Source: Solen grandis
Lineage: Eukaryota > Mollusca > Bivalvia > Adapedonta > Solenidae
NCBI GenBank assembly: GCA_021229015.1
Contig: CM037778.1
Coordinates: forward strand, 11,132,956 to 11,196,955
Length of the DNA stretch: 64,000 nucleotides
Reading direction: 5' to 3'
Shown in pieces: positions 11,116-23,496 of the stretch. The notes beneath the pieces are model-generated. The model ran no database searches. It worked only from the letters and a program-made list of their open reading frames with translations, and was not told the DNA's origin. The position numbers and the translations under genes are program-made. Numbering within the stretch: position 1 is the first letter of the stretch; every line of letters begins with the position of its first letter.

Positions 11116-14084
11116 TTGCTGTCGTGTAATAGCTAAAAACTTACATCAAATGAGCCAAAAATCTAATCACATTTCTGATAGCCAGGCTATGTTAAACCTA
11201 CATGGTCGTTACAAAACCAATCCTAATGCACCAAAAGTATTGTGACAAATCATAATTGGATTTAGGCACTGCACCGGCGTTCAGTAAAATTGGATGTAGA
11301 ACCTCTATCTCTGTGAATCAAATGTGTCGTGGATTTTTTTCTTGTCCTTGGAATTTTAATTTTGATATTTGAAATGTTTTTGTTTAGTACAACTTAAATA
11401 ATGTAGAAAGTTAGATACGCATTCTACCGTTCCTATTTAACGAAATATGTAAGTACATTACTCATCATGAATTATTACCTTAATGACAAAACTTGTCAAG
11501 AAATATAATAGTTGAGTATTATCAACAATGGATCTGGAATGAAATAATTCAATATATAGAATAAACAGTGAATCGTTCACCAAACGAATCATGTTTCTTC
11601 AATAAACCGCAAACCGGACTGCTTAAATGCGTACCGGATCGTTAGTAGTTATACCGGAACATATGTTGTTATGATAAGCATTGAGACAATTTTCTATCTG
11701 TCAAATTCAGGTATTGTTTCACTGATTAAAAGTTTAATACCTCTACAATACAACCCCATTAAATTTCCCCAGGAAAGTTACCCTTGTTGTTTTCATAAAA
11801 ACATTCAATTTGGTTAATCAGAAATGGAGCACCTTATATTACGAATTTTAATGATATGAATAAAATCACTGATATTTGTCAACTTTTGCTTAATGCTTAC
11901 CAATACGGATACTGTAGTGTATGTTCGGCTATGTCACTTCTCTACATTCAGGCCTCCTCGTGTTCTTGAAAAATACTTAAGTACGATCTCAGGCTTACAC
12001 TCAAACATCACAGAATATTTATACTGGGTAAAAATCCTTGACTCAACATAAAATCACAGACGAAATGCAACAATAGGTAACAACTGTGAGAAACAATAAT
12101 ACGTGTAGGATAAAGTGACGTAGACCCTAACTTTAGCGTCTTAGTGATACGGGCGAATAACAAGTTCTATTAAGGGGGTATTAATTGCAAATGTAAATTA
12201 TCATTTTTTTTTTTTTTGGTGCAAATTTCGCGAAAATATATTCATTTCTTAAACATTAGTGATTCGCAATTGGTTATGGAAAGTATAAGTATTGAAATAT
12301 TATTTAGCGTTTAATTTGGTTAGTAGAATTCAAGCCTAGAGGTCATTGGTTTCATACTACATTCTGATCAATATCCAGAATCAATTTACACAGAAAAAAA
12401 AGAAACAATGAAACGTGAAATAAATCACATAACATTAAGTATTTTTAATCAGACTTGAAACTTTGTTACTGTAATCTACTGTTACTGTTACTTTATTTTT
12501 AAGAAATGAGGAAAGATCAATGAATTGTTTTTGCTTATAAGTGAGATGAGAAATACGTATTTTTCTTCATATGCGTATCAACCGTCAAAGAACACAGCAT
12601 ATAACCGGAGGGACTGATGCATATGCAACGGAAGGTCATTTGTTTTTAATATGAAACAACTTTAAGTAGGGAAGCCCTTAAGAAGTCTATTACATATTGC
12701 TGTCAAAATGCATGATACATGCGTCTAGACGAAATCTGTAACACTTTCTTATTTTCTCTGTGTCTCAGAGGTTTTCTTCATCACTTCATTCTTGAGTATA
12801 TCCGAGTTGATATGACGCATTGATTACATTGTTTATGCGAATATTTGAACACAGAGACATTTAAATCACGATAGTGTTGTAAAACAAATCGACAATTTTT
12901 CAAAACCGTGTGGATGTTCCACATTTTATGACATTTGTCGGAATAAAGTTGTCAGCCATTGACGATTATGAATATCTTCATAACTACATCCTCCAGGGGC
13001 GTTATATTAGCTGAATGACTGATACTTATGCTATATCAATTTATGTTTACTAATGTATAACTGCATTATCGTTCTTAAAAATTCCGCGTCGTTCAAAAGA
13101 AATAATGATATTAAGACGACACCGAATGCACGTCATGGTTTTGTTGATGCATATTGATATCAAAATCAAACCAACTAAAAATCAAACGAAACCATTGATT
13201 GAAGGTGTTGATCAAGGAATTCATATGAGGTTTTAATGAAAATTTTATTGACTGCGTAACTATTTGAGAGAATGAAATATACTATGATGAAATTTCTTTA
13301 ATTTTTTTAAAATGATTAGAGCCTACATGTCTGAAAAAATTGTTATTTAATAAGACAGATTATTGACTTTTTTCTATTCTGAATTGCATACAAGCGCTTA
13401 AGATTTGAATATTGTTACTGCTAATTATGCCAATTCATCTACATATACACGTAGAAGATGAATTCCTGAATGTATATGCTTAGCTCAAAACCATGCATTG
13501 CTTAAATCAATTTTTGGACATAATCTTTTTGAGGGCATAGCCAAATTGCTAATTCACTGCAATATGCTGCCAAAGACAAGAGGCATGGTGCCACATTAAT
13601 CAGATTGTCCTGGCTTCTCTCTCCTGGAATTATCAGGATGGTCTTGGCGCTATGCAAGGGTGTCGGCTTAATATTTTTTGTACAATAAAGTGTCACTTGG
13701 TGCCAGCAACCATGTTCATAAATGATATTTTAATTGTATTTTATTTTGATTTTATGGATCCGCCATAGAACGCATTATTTTATTCCATTTTTTTTCCAGA
13801 CAATACTCATCTTACCAGGTTTGCATTGTTAAAGTATGACTTATCAATACGCGATTGATAATAAAAATGCAAAAGCTTGCAAATTATGATGACTTTCCAA
13901 TTTTTACACTCGGTTTACAATCACTTGATATTTGATCTCACGGATATATTGATTTGCAGAAAAGTTTATCTTTCCTATTTCTTCTGTAACGGATATTTGA
14001 ATGAGAGTTTAAACCTCTCCTCAAATAAGGTTGCAAAACCATATAAATAACATAACGTTCAAACAATGTACCAAATATACCCGT
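11114..14084. other. No gene recognised
   Basis: AT-rich sequence. A 64-codon minus-strand frame at 13696-13502 sits in a locally GC-richer patch but matches nothing I know. Nothing else is recognised. Confidence 0.45.
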
Positions 14085-14088
14085 CAAC

Positions 14089-14117
14089 GACCCCCCCCCC
14101 CCCCCCAAAAAAAAAAA
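14089..14117 (+). repeat. Poly-C followed by poly-A tract
   Basis: An uninterrupted run of about 18 C is followed directly by about 11 A and then an A-rich tail. The same C-run/A-run arrangement recurs at about 16361-16392. Confidence 0.9.
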
Positions 14118-15689
14118 TAAATAAAAAGAATAAAAAGATAAAGAAATAAAGAAATAAAATACATAAAAAAGGATACACGTTTTATAATTATTTTGCAATC
14201 CAGTTGAATATGATTTTGAAGTCTAGAAAGAGACACGCTAAGTGTTTATAAGTCCTGATTTATCTAGACGAATAATTCGTTAGTCTTAATCTATATAATA
14301 TAATTAGATCACACGCATGCATAAAGTTTAAAAATTTCAATTATCAATATAAAATTCAGTTGAAATGGTTTGTTCCATTTAAGTGAAATAAAGAAAGGCT
14401 GGCTAAAAGAAATTGGAAATGAACGAATCTGTCTCAAATTGCCACGTTCAGAGTTATGAATGCGATAAGAACAATTATCTTTGATAGTTATTCATTTAAT
14501 GATGCTATAATTATGATAAATATTTTCTGAAACTGTGATATAGTTTCGTAATAAAGATAAATGGTTTGAATGAATGAAATATCTCTCCGCTGTGTTTGTA
14601 ATTTCAACGATTAATTGCTGTCGGTTTATCGAATTTATTCAGTTCAAAATTATACTGCCCTGAATGTCTTCTGACACACTAGATTTTTTTCTGTCATAGA
14701 GAACGATCTTTTAACCGAAAGAAATATTTTCAAAATGGAGAATAAAGGCCGTGATTTTATCTAAAGTTCGTTTCATAGTGCGCCCCAAAAAATTGTTCGT
14801 TTCTATTTATGTTCGGGAAAAATTAAACCTTGGCAGCTATGTAGCTAACGGCCTGGTCCAAATTAGATATATCTAAGCAATTTGATATTTAGCATGATTA
14901 TTGCAAAAACTTCATTAACAATTAACAAATTACTTTATGATTAACATACACAGTCGTGATTATTGTTCGCATAGAATTAATATTTATGGAAATATAGAAT
15001 GCAGTTCAATATAAATATATAATGGTAATTAGTTAGATTCAATTGCCTTAATGATAAAATAAGCAAACGTCCGTATATAATAAAATTGTAATATCACTGT
15101 TCAGTAAAATTTGTGTTTAATCATCACAATTAAGCTAAATATAGTATCATTAGCACCAACAACATATATAGCTTACTTGTATGTGTCTTCCCCTTATCGA
15201 ATATTTAATATTATTTTTCGTATTTGATTGCCATTTGCTATTCTCATTTATCAAACCACAGGAACACTTGGCATGGTTTTCGAAATTTGTATACATGTCA
15301 CACTATGGAATGTACTCAGTGAGAAAAACAGGCCAGAATATCCACTTGATCTAAAACACTGATTATGAATCATTATACGGTGCATTATAAATAATAATTA
15401 TCATAATGTATAAAAGATACGGATTAATCTTATGCCATTATAAAGTTGTTGTTCTTGTTTTCATCACGAAAAGGCTCCAAATAACGGTAAACGATACTTC
15501 TGTTATGGCTAGGCTCTTACTTATTGATAAAATAGATTTCCCATGGAAATAGACATTTGTTAATTGTGATATAATCGGTCATAATTAGTACACGCTATTT
15601 TCAACATACTAAGCATTAGAACCATCGAATAGAATCTTGCTGCATCATTCATATTCACTAGAAAAAGTCCCGCAAAATCGCGGGAATGT

Positions 15690-16015
15690 TATTTACTATA
15701 ATTGGGTTTCGTTTAAATAGACATTAGGTATATCATGCGCCAGTGCCCAACAAAGGTTAGAGACCAACCTTGGTGGCGCTTGGCTGCGAAGCTTTGTGGC
15801 TTCGATCCCAACTTGGGTCAGGCACAGTTCCCGTGATAATGGCCTAAGGTTTCTTCCCCATGGTCATTCGTCTTCCACTGTTGTTCTTAATTAACTACAG
15901 AGTTGCGTGCTAAAGTTTCAGTACTGTTGGAATCCTGGGAAGCGGTATAAGGTGAACTGACCATGTTATAGCCTTTAATGGTATAAAATGGCGTGAAGTA
16001 ATCCAAATAATGTAA
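15690..16015 (+). mobile_element. tRNA-derived SINE-like element
   Basis: A tRNA-like head contains GGTGGCGCTTGGC (A-box-like) and, about 25 bases on, GGCTTCGATCCC (B-box-like). It is followed by a body with GGGTCAGGCACAGTTCCCG and TGATAATGGCC. It is absent from copy B of the surrounding duplication. A fragment with GAATCAGGCACAGTCCC and TGATAATGGC recurs at about 27262-27310. Confidence 0.55.
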
Positions 16016-16360
16016 AATAAACCAAGTTAAACACACAAATAGAGGAAGGTAAATATAAAAAATGATTCATTGCTGTCAAGTGTTTAAAGGTGTGTGTTTT
16101 TAATTTCAAAGTGGACGAGGGATAATTGTTACATTATTGGAAATAATGCAGAATGGACTAATTAATTAAAACTTTCAATTGCTGTGAACAATGATAGTTT
16201 TATTGAAACATGAATATCAATATCCTTCCGTGCGTTCGTATAAACGCCAAACAACAACTCAAACAAAAGAAAAAAATGTAGCTCTGTGGTTAAAATGGGA
16301 ACACAATACCGATTTCGAGGCTTTTGACACTCATTTTACTTAGCTGAGATGCTGTTCGAG

Positions 16361-16392
16361 CCCCCCCCCCCCCCCCCCCCCCCCAAAAAAAA
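16361..16392 (+). repeat. Poly-C followed by poly-A tract
   Basis: A run of about 24 C is followed by about 9 A, repeating the pattern seen at 14089. Run lengths this long are unreliable in assemblies. Confidence 0.9.
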
Positions 16393-16499
16393 GTTACTAT
16401 TTTAGGTTTATCTAATTTCGATGGATTCACCATAACTCCTCGCAAACTGTGCAGTTGTATTTGTATTTTAAACACAATTAATACAACTACTGAATGCAT

Positions 16500-17378
16500 A
16501 GCTCAGGGTGAGCTTTTGGGATACTTGATTGTCCGTCGGCCGTCGTCCGTCGTCCGTCAACAATTTGATGTTTACACACTAGAGGCCATAATTTTGATCC
16601 AATCTTCCTCAAACTTGGTCAGAATGTTTGTCTTGATGATATCTTGAACCCTTTCGAAAATGGGTCAGGTTGGTTCAAAAAGTAGGTCAGTAGGTCAAAT
16701 CTTAGAAAAATCTTGTCGTCCGTCAACAATTTTGATGTTTACACACTAGAGGCCACAATTTTGATCCAATCTTCCTCAAACTTGGTCAGAATGTTTGTCT
16801 TGATGATATCTTGAACCCTTCGAAAATGGGTTAGGTTGGATCAAAAAGTAGGTCAGTAGGTCAAATCTTAGAAATATCTTGTTTACACACTAGAGGCTAC
16901 AATTTTAATCCAATCTTCCTCAAACTTGGTCAGAATGTTTGTCTTGATGATATCTTGAACCCTTTCGAAAATGGGCAGGGCCGGACCGAAAAGTAGGTCA
17001 ATAGGTCAAATCTTAGAAAAATCTTGTTTACACACTAAAGGCCACAGTTTTGATGCAATCTTCCTCAAACTTGGTCAGATTGTTTGTCATGATGATATCT
17101 CGAACCAGTTTGAAAATGGGTGGGGCTGGATAGAAATGTAGGTCAGTAGGTCAAATCTTAGAAAAATATTGTTTATACCTAGGGCCACATTTTTGGTCCA
17201 ATCATCCTCAAACTTTGGCAGAATGTTTGTCATGATGATATCTTTTGTGGATGGGGTCAGAAAATTCCTGAACATTGTTTCATCTCATCATCTTAATTCT
17301 AAAGCAATCTGTTTTGTACAGGCAATGAATGATATTTTTCTCAGGTGAGCGATCTAGGGCCATCTTGGCCCTCTTGTT
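16500..17378 (+). mobile_element. Modular dispersed element with five internal repeats
   Basis: The element opens with the self-complementary GCTCAGGGTGAGC, continues through a CGTCCGTCGTCCGTC microsatellite and ends CAGGTGAGCG...GGCCCTCTT. In between lie five tandem copies of a module starting near 16568, 16737, 16880, 17027 and 17172 (landmarks TTTACACACTAGAGGCC, CAAACTTGGTCAGAATG, GATGATATCTTGAACC, AGGTCAGTAGGTCAAATC). The spacing is about 145 bp, except 169 bp between the first two. It has no coding capacity. The same ends and microsatellite occur at 35371-35746. Confidence 0.8.
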
Positions 17379-20005
17379 TGTTATTGTTTTTTCATTTTAT
17401 GTCGATTTGTCGATTGTTCTGAATTAGCGACGTATACGTTTTATCTAAGTTGCCACATACAAAACAATTTAACTCGACGGGAATCGGGGCCCGGAATAGC
17501 GGATCTTAAGGTTGTGTCTTCTCGGACGGAAAATCCTTTGGCAGGGTGGAAATTATAAAGCTAAAAATCATGTTTTAATATTATTGACGAAGAACTGTAG
17601 AAAATGAATCATTTCTATTGAACTAAAACAAAATTAACTTCATGTTTCATTTTCTGGGGAATTTCAATTATTTATGAGAGTGTATAAACTATTTGAAATA
17701 TGTATACACTGATATATTAACAATGAAAACGGAATCTTTCTAATTACCAGTATATGGGTATTTGGAGACAGGTTTTTAAGCGATACACAAAAGTTAATTA
17801 ACTTGAACACTGCTACTAAGGCATCCGTTTTATTGTTTGTTTAAATAAGTAGAAATTAAAGGCTTATAAGGGTATCATTTATATTAATCATACAGTTATT
17901 TGTCGTATTTGATTCAAGCAATTTCCTCTAATTGCTATATTATATCCGTAATGGATTTTTTAGTTTGCTGTTACTTAATTAGTTTATGTAACTTAAAATT
18001 ATTTTATGCACATTCCGAAGACAAATAGCTATAATTACGAAAACTCCTTTCCGAAATAAAGTCTTTGCTGTCATGTTTGAGGAGAACGGAAAACAATGGG
18101 TTTAATAAATTTAGTGATCATATATAAAGTCATGAATTCATTTTAGACATATGTCTATAATGGTTTTCTGAAAACAATTTGCTTTCCCCAAATGAAATGA
18201 AATGAAAATAATTTTAAAAATGTGTTACTTTTTTCATCTTATTTGCAAGCCTTTAATCGATGAACATCATTCTAACCAGGTTAAGGAATAATAATCATTG
18301 CTTTAAAAGATAAAAGCTTAGGAAGCCATAGTACGTTCGACTCTGTAGAGACATATTATGGCTGTTGTATAACTGGGAATTAGATATTGTGTGCTTCGCC
18401 TAGTCACAATGCGTTATTTTTATCATTTTTTTTTAAATTCTATTTACACGTGCTCGTTTCAAGTATGTTTACACACAACAGGTTGTATGAATTTTATTGG
18501 AGTCATTATTGTGTTCATTGACAATGGATCCGACAGTTGGAAGTTAAATTCCCTCTCCGAATAGTATCAACATCTTTCTTAGCACAAGATACTGGTTCGA
18601 GTCATGAATTGGCGTGAATTATTCAATACGATTTAATCTAAATCTAAATGGTGAAGTGTAAACTCTAACCGTTTGGGAAATACAGAACACTAATTTCTCC
18701 AAAGATGTTAATACACATTATCCTTGAGATAACCATGTACTTGAAGAAACTTTTATCTGTGGTTTACATACTGCTTATCTGAGATGTACAATAAAACCAC
18801 AACCTAGGAAATCCTTACGTTAACGTTTAAAGCCAGTGTCATCAACTATGGCTGTCCATATTGCTTCCCATTATTGCCTCCCATTCCTCTAATTAATATC
18901 ACAATCTGTCTTACATCATGTTCAGTTTGTCTCCGTTGTACACAATTTTCACTACTAAAGCTTTATTTTGCAAAAGAGCAAATTGATTAAGATATCTGTT
19001 CTTACGCATTAATGAAAGGAATGCCTATGTTTTAGATCATATTGAATAAATCTTTGATAATTGGTAAGATTTAATTCAATGAATATGACCATAATCAACA
19101 GATGATTTTTTACAGTTGTGTGTGTATCACTCTCTCTTTTAAGTAATCGAGAAAAAAAAGACTCATTGGCAGGTAAAGCAATCTGGTTCCTGTGATATTT
19201 TCTCTGGTCGGTCATAAATGGACAAATGAAGATAATAGATATTAAAGGTTGCATGACAAGCTATCATTGGTTTGACTGTACATGTTTCTGACAGACGCAG
19301 ATATCTGTTTCATATTCTTTGTGCATTTATACTATTGTTTTAAATATACAGATCTCTATCTAAATAGAAATACACAAATTTGTTTAGAGATAAATGAACT
19401 AGAGATAGTTTTCTTATTTAGAATAATATAAAACGCCTGGTTGAGTTACTATTGAAAAGCAGTAATATATCAGAACGATGTTTTGATACTTTTTTTTATT
19501 GAACCATGAGCTGATGATTAACATATTTACATATATTTCATACCAAGAGGTAGATATCAAATAATAAAGCGTGTGGAAATATGCATGGTACATTTGTACA
19601 TATAGTGTAATTATTTACTATGAGATGAGGTTGTATCCTCAGTTGCAAATTATTTTGCCGTAAGCGTCTATCTGGCAAATGCTAAGCACGCTATATTGTT
19701 TTCTGGCATTGAAAAAAAATGTTTTAACAATAAAGAATATTTGCAAAATGAGGAAAAGGAAAGCTGTGATTTCACCTAAAGTTCGTTTTATTGTTCATCC
19801 ATTCGTGTCGCAATCAGTAAAACAAGCTAAAGAAAAAATACAGACAATTTGGTATTTAGCATATTGATTTTACTTTCAAATAAATAAAAAATACTCTTTG
19901 TTTTTTTACGTGTTCGACATTATCTTTTGCATATTTTATTTTACGAAAATGCAAATTGAAACGATATGCCTGTAATATAACATAATAAATTTTACATATA
20001 TACAG

Positions 20006-20500
20006 TGGAACCTCTCTAAACCGCACGGTGCCCGGACCAGCTAAAATGTCCGGTTTTCAGAGGTGTGCGGTTTACAGAGGTTTTTGCTCTTTCAGCGCTT
20101 ATTTTGCTTTATGTATGGGATTAAATGTATATTCATCAAATGTTATGTGTATGGTATTAATTGTATGTGAGGTGTAATTGTTCATTTCTTATTAATGTGT
20201 TAATTACAAGATAAGTATATGTTTACCAAATAGAAGGGGTTTGGGAATCTAACTCAAAACAATGTATAACTGTACATTATATTTTATTGTTACTAAATTC
20301 AACAGATATTTATTAAAAAAAGACAATAGTAAACATTTTTTAATGAAAATAAATGATAAACATCACCTTTAACTTGAACACTTAATCAATATCTACATTG
20401 TATTATGCAACTTTCTAAAAGGTACCTGTAATCTTCACACCTTATTGTTTCACACGGCAATCGCAGGTAAGTGTATTTTGTCCGGTAACCATCAAAGATT
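20006..20500 (+). mobile_element. End of a pogo/Tigger-like DNA element
   Basis: CAGTGGAACCTCTCTAAACC directly follows TATATA and resembles pogo/Tigger termini, which insert at TA. Just inside, CTCTCTAAACCGCAC is nearly complementary to GTGCGGTTTACAGAG about 50 bases on, forming a subterminal hairpin. No matching right-hand inverted repeat was found, so the right boundary is a guess and the element may be truncated. Confidence 0.45.
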
Positions 20501-20765
20501 TATGAAGGAAACGAAATGATGTGTTTGTTGACGGTTTTCTTTTTAATTAATCTCTGATTTAATTATCATACACTTCTGATGCTCATTAAGTTTGATTAAC
20601 ACTATTATTACCGTATTCTGTATTTGATCAACCCAGTCATTGTAAACAAGCACCGCTAATTGTATTTTTCACACATTGTGGATAAAATTGCAACACCGAT
20701 TAATCTCAAACCATATTACGGCCATAAACACATAATTACAGTACAGAATTTCATATATATATATA

Positions 20766-20779
20766 TATAATGAATAAAG
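20766..20779 (+). repeat. LINE target-site duplication, 5' copy
   Basis: TATAATGAATAAAG here pairs with TATAATAATCAAG at 23484-23496. In copy A of the duplication a single version (TATAATGGTAATTAG, about 15018) spans the site without the LINE. Confidence 0.65.
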
Positions 20780-23315
20780 AACAGTATTATATTTTGGGAT
20801 CCTTCGAAAATTGACTACCTTAAAGATCAAATTAATGCTAAAAAACACATCTTTGATGAAGTAATTAATAGACTTTCTTCTTCTGAAACCAATATACACG
20901 AGTGTGTAGATAGATTATCTCAAACCATTTTTGATATTTGGTTTCAGTGTTTTGGTAAAAGAATTACTCCGGGTCGTACCAAAACAAAGCAAAAGTCTTT
21001 ATGGTTCAATGAACAATGTCGTGAAGCTAAGAATGATTTTCATAAAGCTAAACGTACTTACTTGACAACACGTTCGGAAGATGATAAAGTTATTTTCATA
21101 AATAGTCGCAAACATTTTGCAAAAGTCAAGCGTAGGGCAAAACTGTTATTTTATGAAAATGAAAAGCATAATTTATGTTACCGGAGTAAAAATAATCCAA
21201 GAAATTTTTGGAAATACATTAATAAGTTTAAAAAGAATAAAAATAATATATCAAGTGATATTAGTATGGAGGATTTTGTAAATCATTTTTCAACTATTTC
21301 TAATATAAAACATTGTGATTTCGATGAAACTTTACATGGCATCAATTTTGAGGAACATCTTTATATTGAAGAATTAGATATTCCTATAAATTTGGATGAA
21401 ATAAAGAAAACACTGTTATCTCTTAAGAGAAATAAATCGAATGACCTTGAAAATAACGTAGCTGATTTTTTCATTGACGCGCATGAGTTTATTAGTCCCT
21501 ATTTGTGTGTTATTTTTAATCATATATTTGATACTGGTGTATATCCTGATTCATGGTCGAAAGCGGCCGTTATACCATTATACAAAAAAGGTGATGCAAA
21601 AGATCCAAATAATTACAGAGGAATCACTATTGTTAATATCATGGCTAAAATATTCTCCTTGATCTTACGCAATAGAATAAACATTTGGTATGAGCGAGAG
21701 GGTAAATTTCATGAAAATCAGTTTGGTTTTCGAGATAAGTCAACGTCCGATGCAATTTTTATTCTTCATTCAGTTATACAAAAGGTACTTGCACATAATA
21801 AGAAACTGTGGTTTGTTTTTATCGATTATGAAAAGGCATTTGACACAGTAATAAGAGAAGCGTTGTGGCTCAAGCTGGTACAGCTAGGGATAAGTAGTAA
21901 AATGCTCACTATTGTTAAGTCTATATATAGTCGTGTACGGTCGTGTATTAAATTGTCTTCTAACGTTAAATTGTCTGATTTTTATGATGTCTCTATCGGC
22001 TTGAAACAAGGTGAGCCCCTCTCACCATTACTTTTTATCCTCTTTATAAATGATATAGTAGACGAAACTGATTTTAATTCACTATCAGAAAATGATTTTG
22101 AACTTTTGTCCGCCTATCTAATTCTTTTTTCAGACGATATTGTTCTATTTACAACTGATCCAGTGAGTTTACAAGCTCAAATTGACAGTTTATATTTATA
22201 TTCTGTTAAATGGGGTTTAAAGATAAATGTTTCAAAAACCAAGGTATGTATTTTTGAAAAAAGAAAACAAAACCATGACGAAAAATTTTATATAAATGGA
22301 GTTGAAATTGAAAGAGTTGAAAAATTCACTTATTTAGGAATAAACTTTGTATATACTGGTAATTTATCTTCAGCCGTGAAAGCTCTACATGATCAAGCTT
22401 TATGAGCATATCATCATTTATTTTCCATTTTTGACCGGGTTAAGCTTGATATTAAGACAAAAATCTCTCTTTTTGATACATTGATTACGCCTATATTATT
22501 ATACGGATCAGATATTTGGGGTATTTATGACTATAAAGAAATTGATAAATTACACATAAAATTCTTAAAGAAAATTCTAGGAGTAAGAACTCAAACACCA
22601 AATAATGCAATTTATGGTGAATTGGGAAGATTCCCGCTATCCATTATAGCGAGAGAAAGAGCTCTAAAATTTTGGTTAAAATTAAAAGTAATGAAAACTC
22701 ATTAACTCATATCACTTTTACTGATCAGATTCATAAAATAAACGGTAAATGTTGGGCTAGCAAAATAAATTTGACTATTGATAGCTTAGGGTTAAACTAT
22801 ATTAGGGAACTTTTAATTCTAGTTTGATAAATATTTATTTAGCCACTTTAAAGCGTCGTATACGTGACCAATTTATACAAGAATGGAATGTATCTATTAA
22901 TTCTATGTCGAAATTAAAATATTTCTGCTTGTATAAAAAAACATTTGAAATTGATAAATATATTGATTATATTAAAAATGACGAATATCGCATTGCTTTG
23001 ACTCGTTTTAGACTATGTTCACATTCACTTGAAATCGAATTTGGTAGATTTAATGGTATTGATAGAGAAAATAGATATTGTAAAATGTGTAATCAAAATA
23101 TGATTGAATCTGAATACCATTTTTTATTATGTTGTCCAAAATATAAAGACTTAAGAAAAAAATATTTTAGGAATTTAACATGGCCTACGCTGACTAAATT
23201 TGTTCAACTTTTGTCTTCTAATAATATGAAAATAGTTTGTAATATTTCTAAATTTGTGTATGAAGCTAATAACATTCGTAAAAATACTCTGGAAAATTTA
23301 ACTGTTCCGCTTTAA
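20780..23315 (+). pseudogene. LINE reverse transcriptase, inactivated
   Basis: Reading is open from the truncation point to TGA at 22403-22405, which replaces an Arg codon (CGA to TGA, a CpG-decay change) because homology resumes in the same frame (AYHHLF). Reverse transcriptase blocks appear in order: AAVIPLYKKGD, NNYRGIT, ENQFGFR, FVFIDYEKAFDTV, SIGLKQGEPLSPLLF and the active site LFSDDIVLF, where Ser replaces the usual Ala of F/YADD but both Asp remain. The thumb follows (LYGSDIWG). A frameshift lies near 22697 and another near 22812. The last part (22824-23315) ends with a C-x2-C...H-x4-C zinc knuckle (CKMCNQ...HFLLCCP). One nonsense and two frameshifts make it dead. Confidence 0.92.
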
Positions 23316-23483
23316 TATAATTTATTTATGTTCTGGTTCTGTATTGTATGTTTTTGTACTTTTCGCTTTTATATTGTGTACGTTTTATTACTTATGTTTT
23401 GTACTTGCCATTTTATACAATTGTATGTGGCCAAAGGCAGGATACTGCCGATTTTGCCTCAAATAAAACTGTAAACTGTAAAC
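20780..23483 (+). mobile_element. 5'-truncated non-LTR retrotransposon (LINE)
   Basis: This 2.7 kb insertion is flanked by a diverged 13-14 bp target duplication and is absent from the paralogous copy A. It starts inside the ORF, so the 5' UTR and endonuclease domain are missing. The 3' end has a short UTR with the hairpin GGCAG-GATA-CTGCC (about 23436-23449) and finishes in a tandem repeat (AAACTGT AAACTGT AAACT) with no poly-A. Hairpin plus short tandem repeat is typical of the CR1/L2 group; the clade is inferred. Confidence 0.9.
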
Positions 23484-23496
23484 TATAATAATCAAG
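23484..23496 (+). repeat. LINE target-site duplication, 3' copy
   Basis: TATAATAATCAAG follows the AAACTGT tandem tail directly and matches the 5' copy at 20766 with small differences. Confidence 0.6.

Larger units (their letters stand above)
14640..19110 (+). repeat. Segmental duplication 1, copy A
   Basis: Collinear but diverged from copy B (19640-25600). Matching points include 14755 with 19761 (CTAAAGTTCGTTT), 15160 with 23680, 15420-15560 with 23905-24035 (GATACGGA, TTGTTGTTCTTGTTTTC, TTATTGATAAAATA), 17435 with 24168 (CGTTTTATCTAAGTTG), 17800 with 24428 (CTTGAACACTGCT), 18325 with 24956 and 18860-18990 with 25345-25480 (TACATCATGTTCAG). Copy A carries its own inserts at about 15690-17385. 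No exon with an open frame in both copies was recognised. Confidence 0.85.

Noticed and set aside
13502..13696. 64-codon minus-strand frame in a GC-richer patch
   Set aside because: No recognisable family, splice site or repeat context; length is compatible with chance.
16550..17280. CRISPR array, because of regular ~145 bp repeats
   Set aside because: The modules are long and contiguous with no unique spacers, and the genome is eukaryotic.
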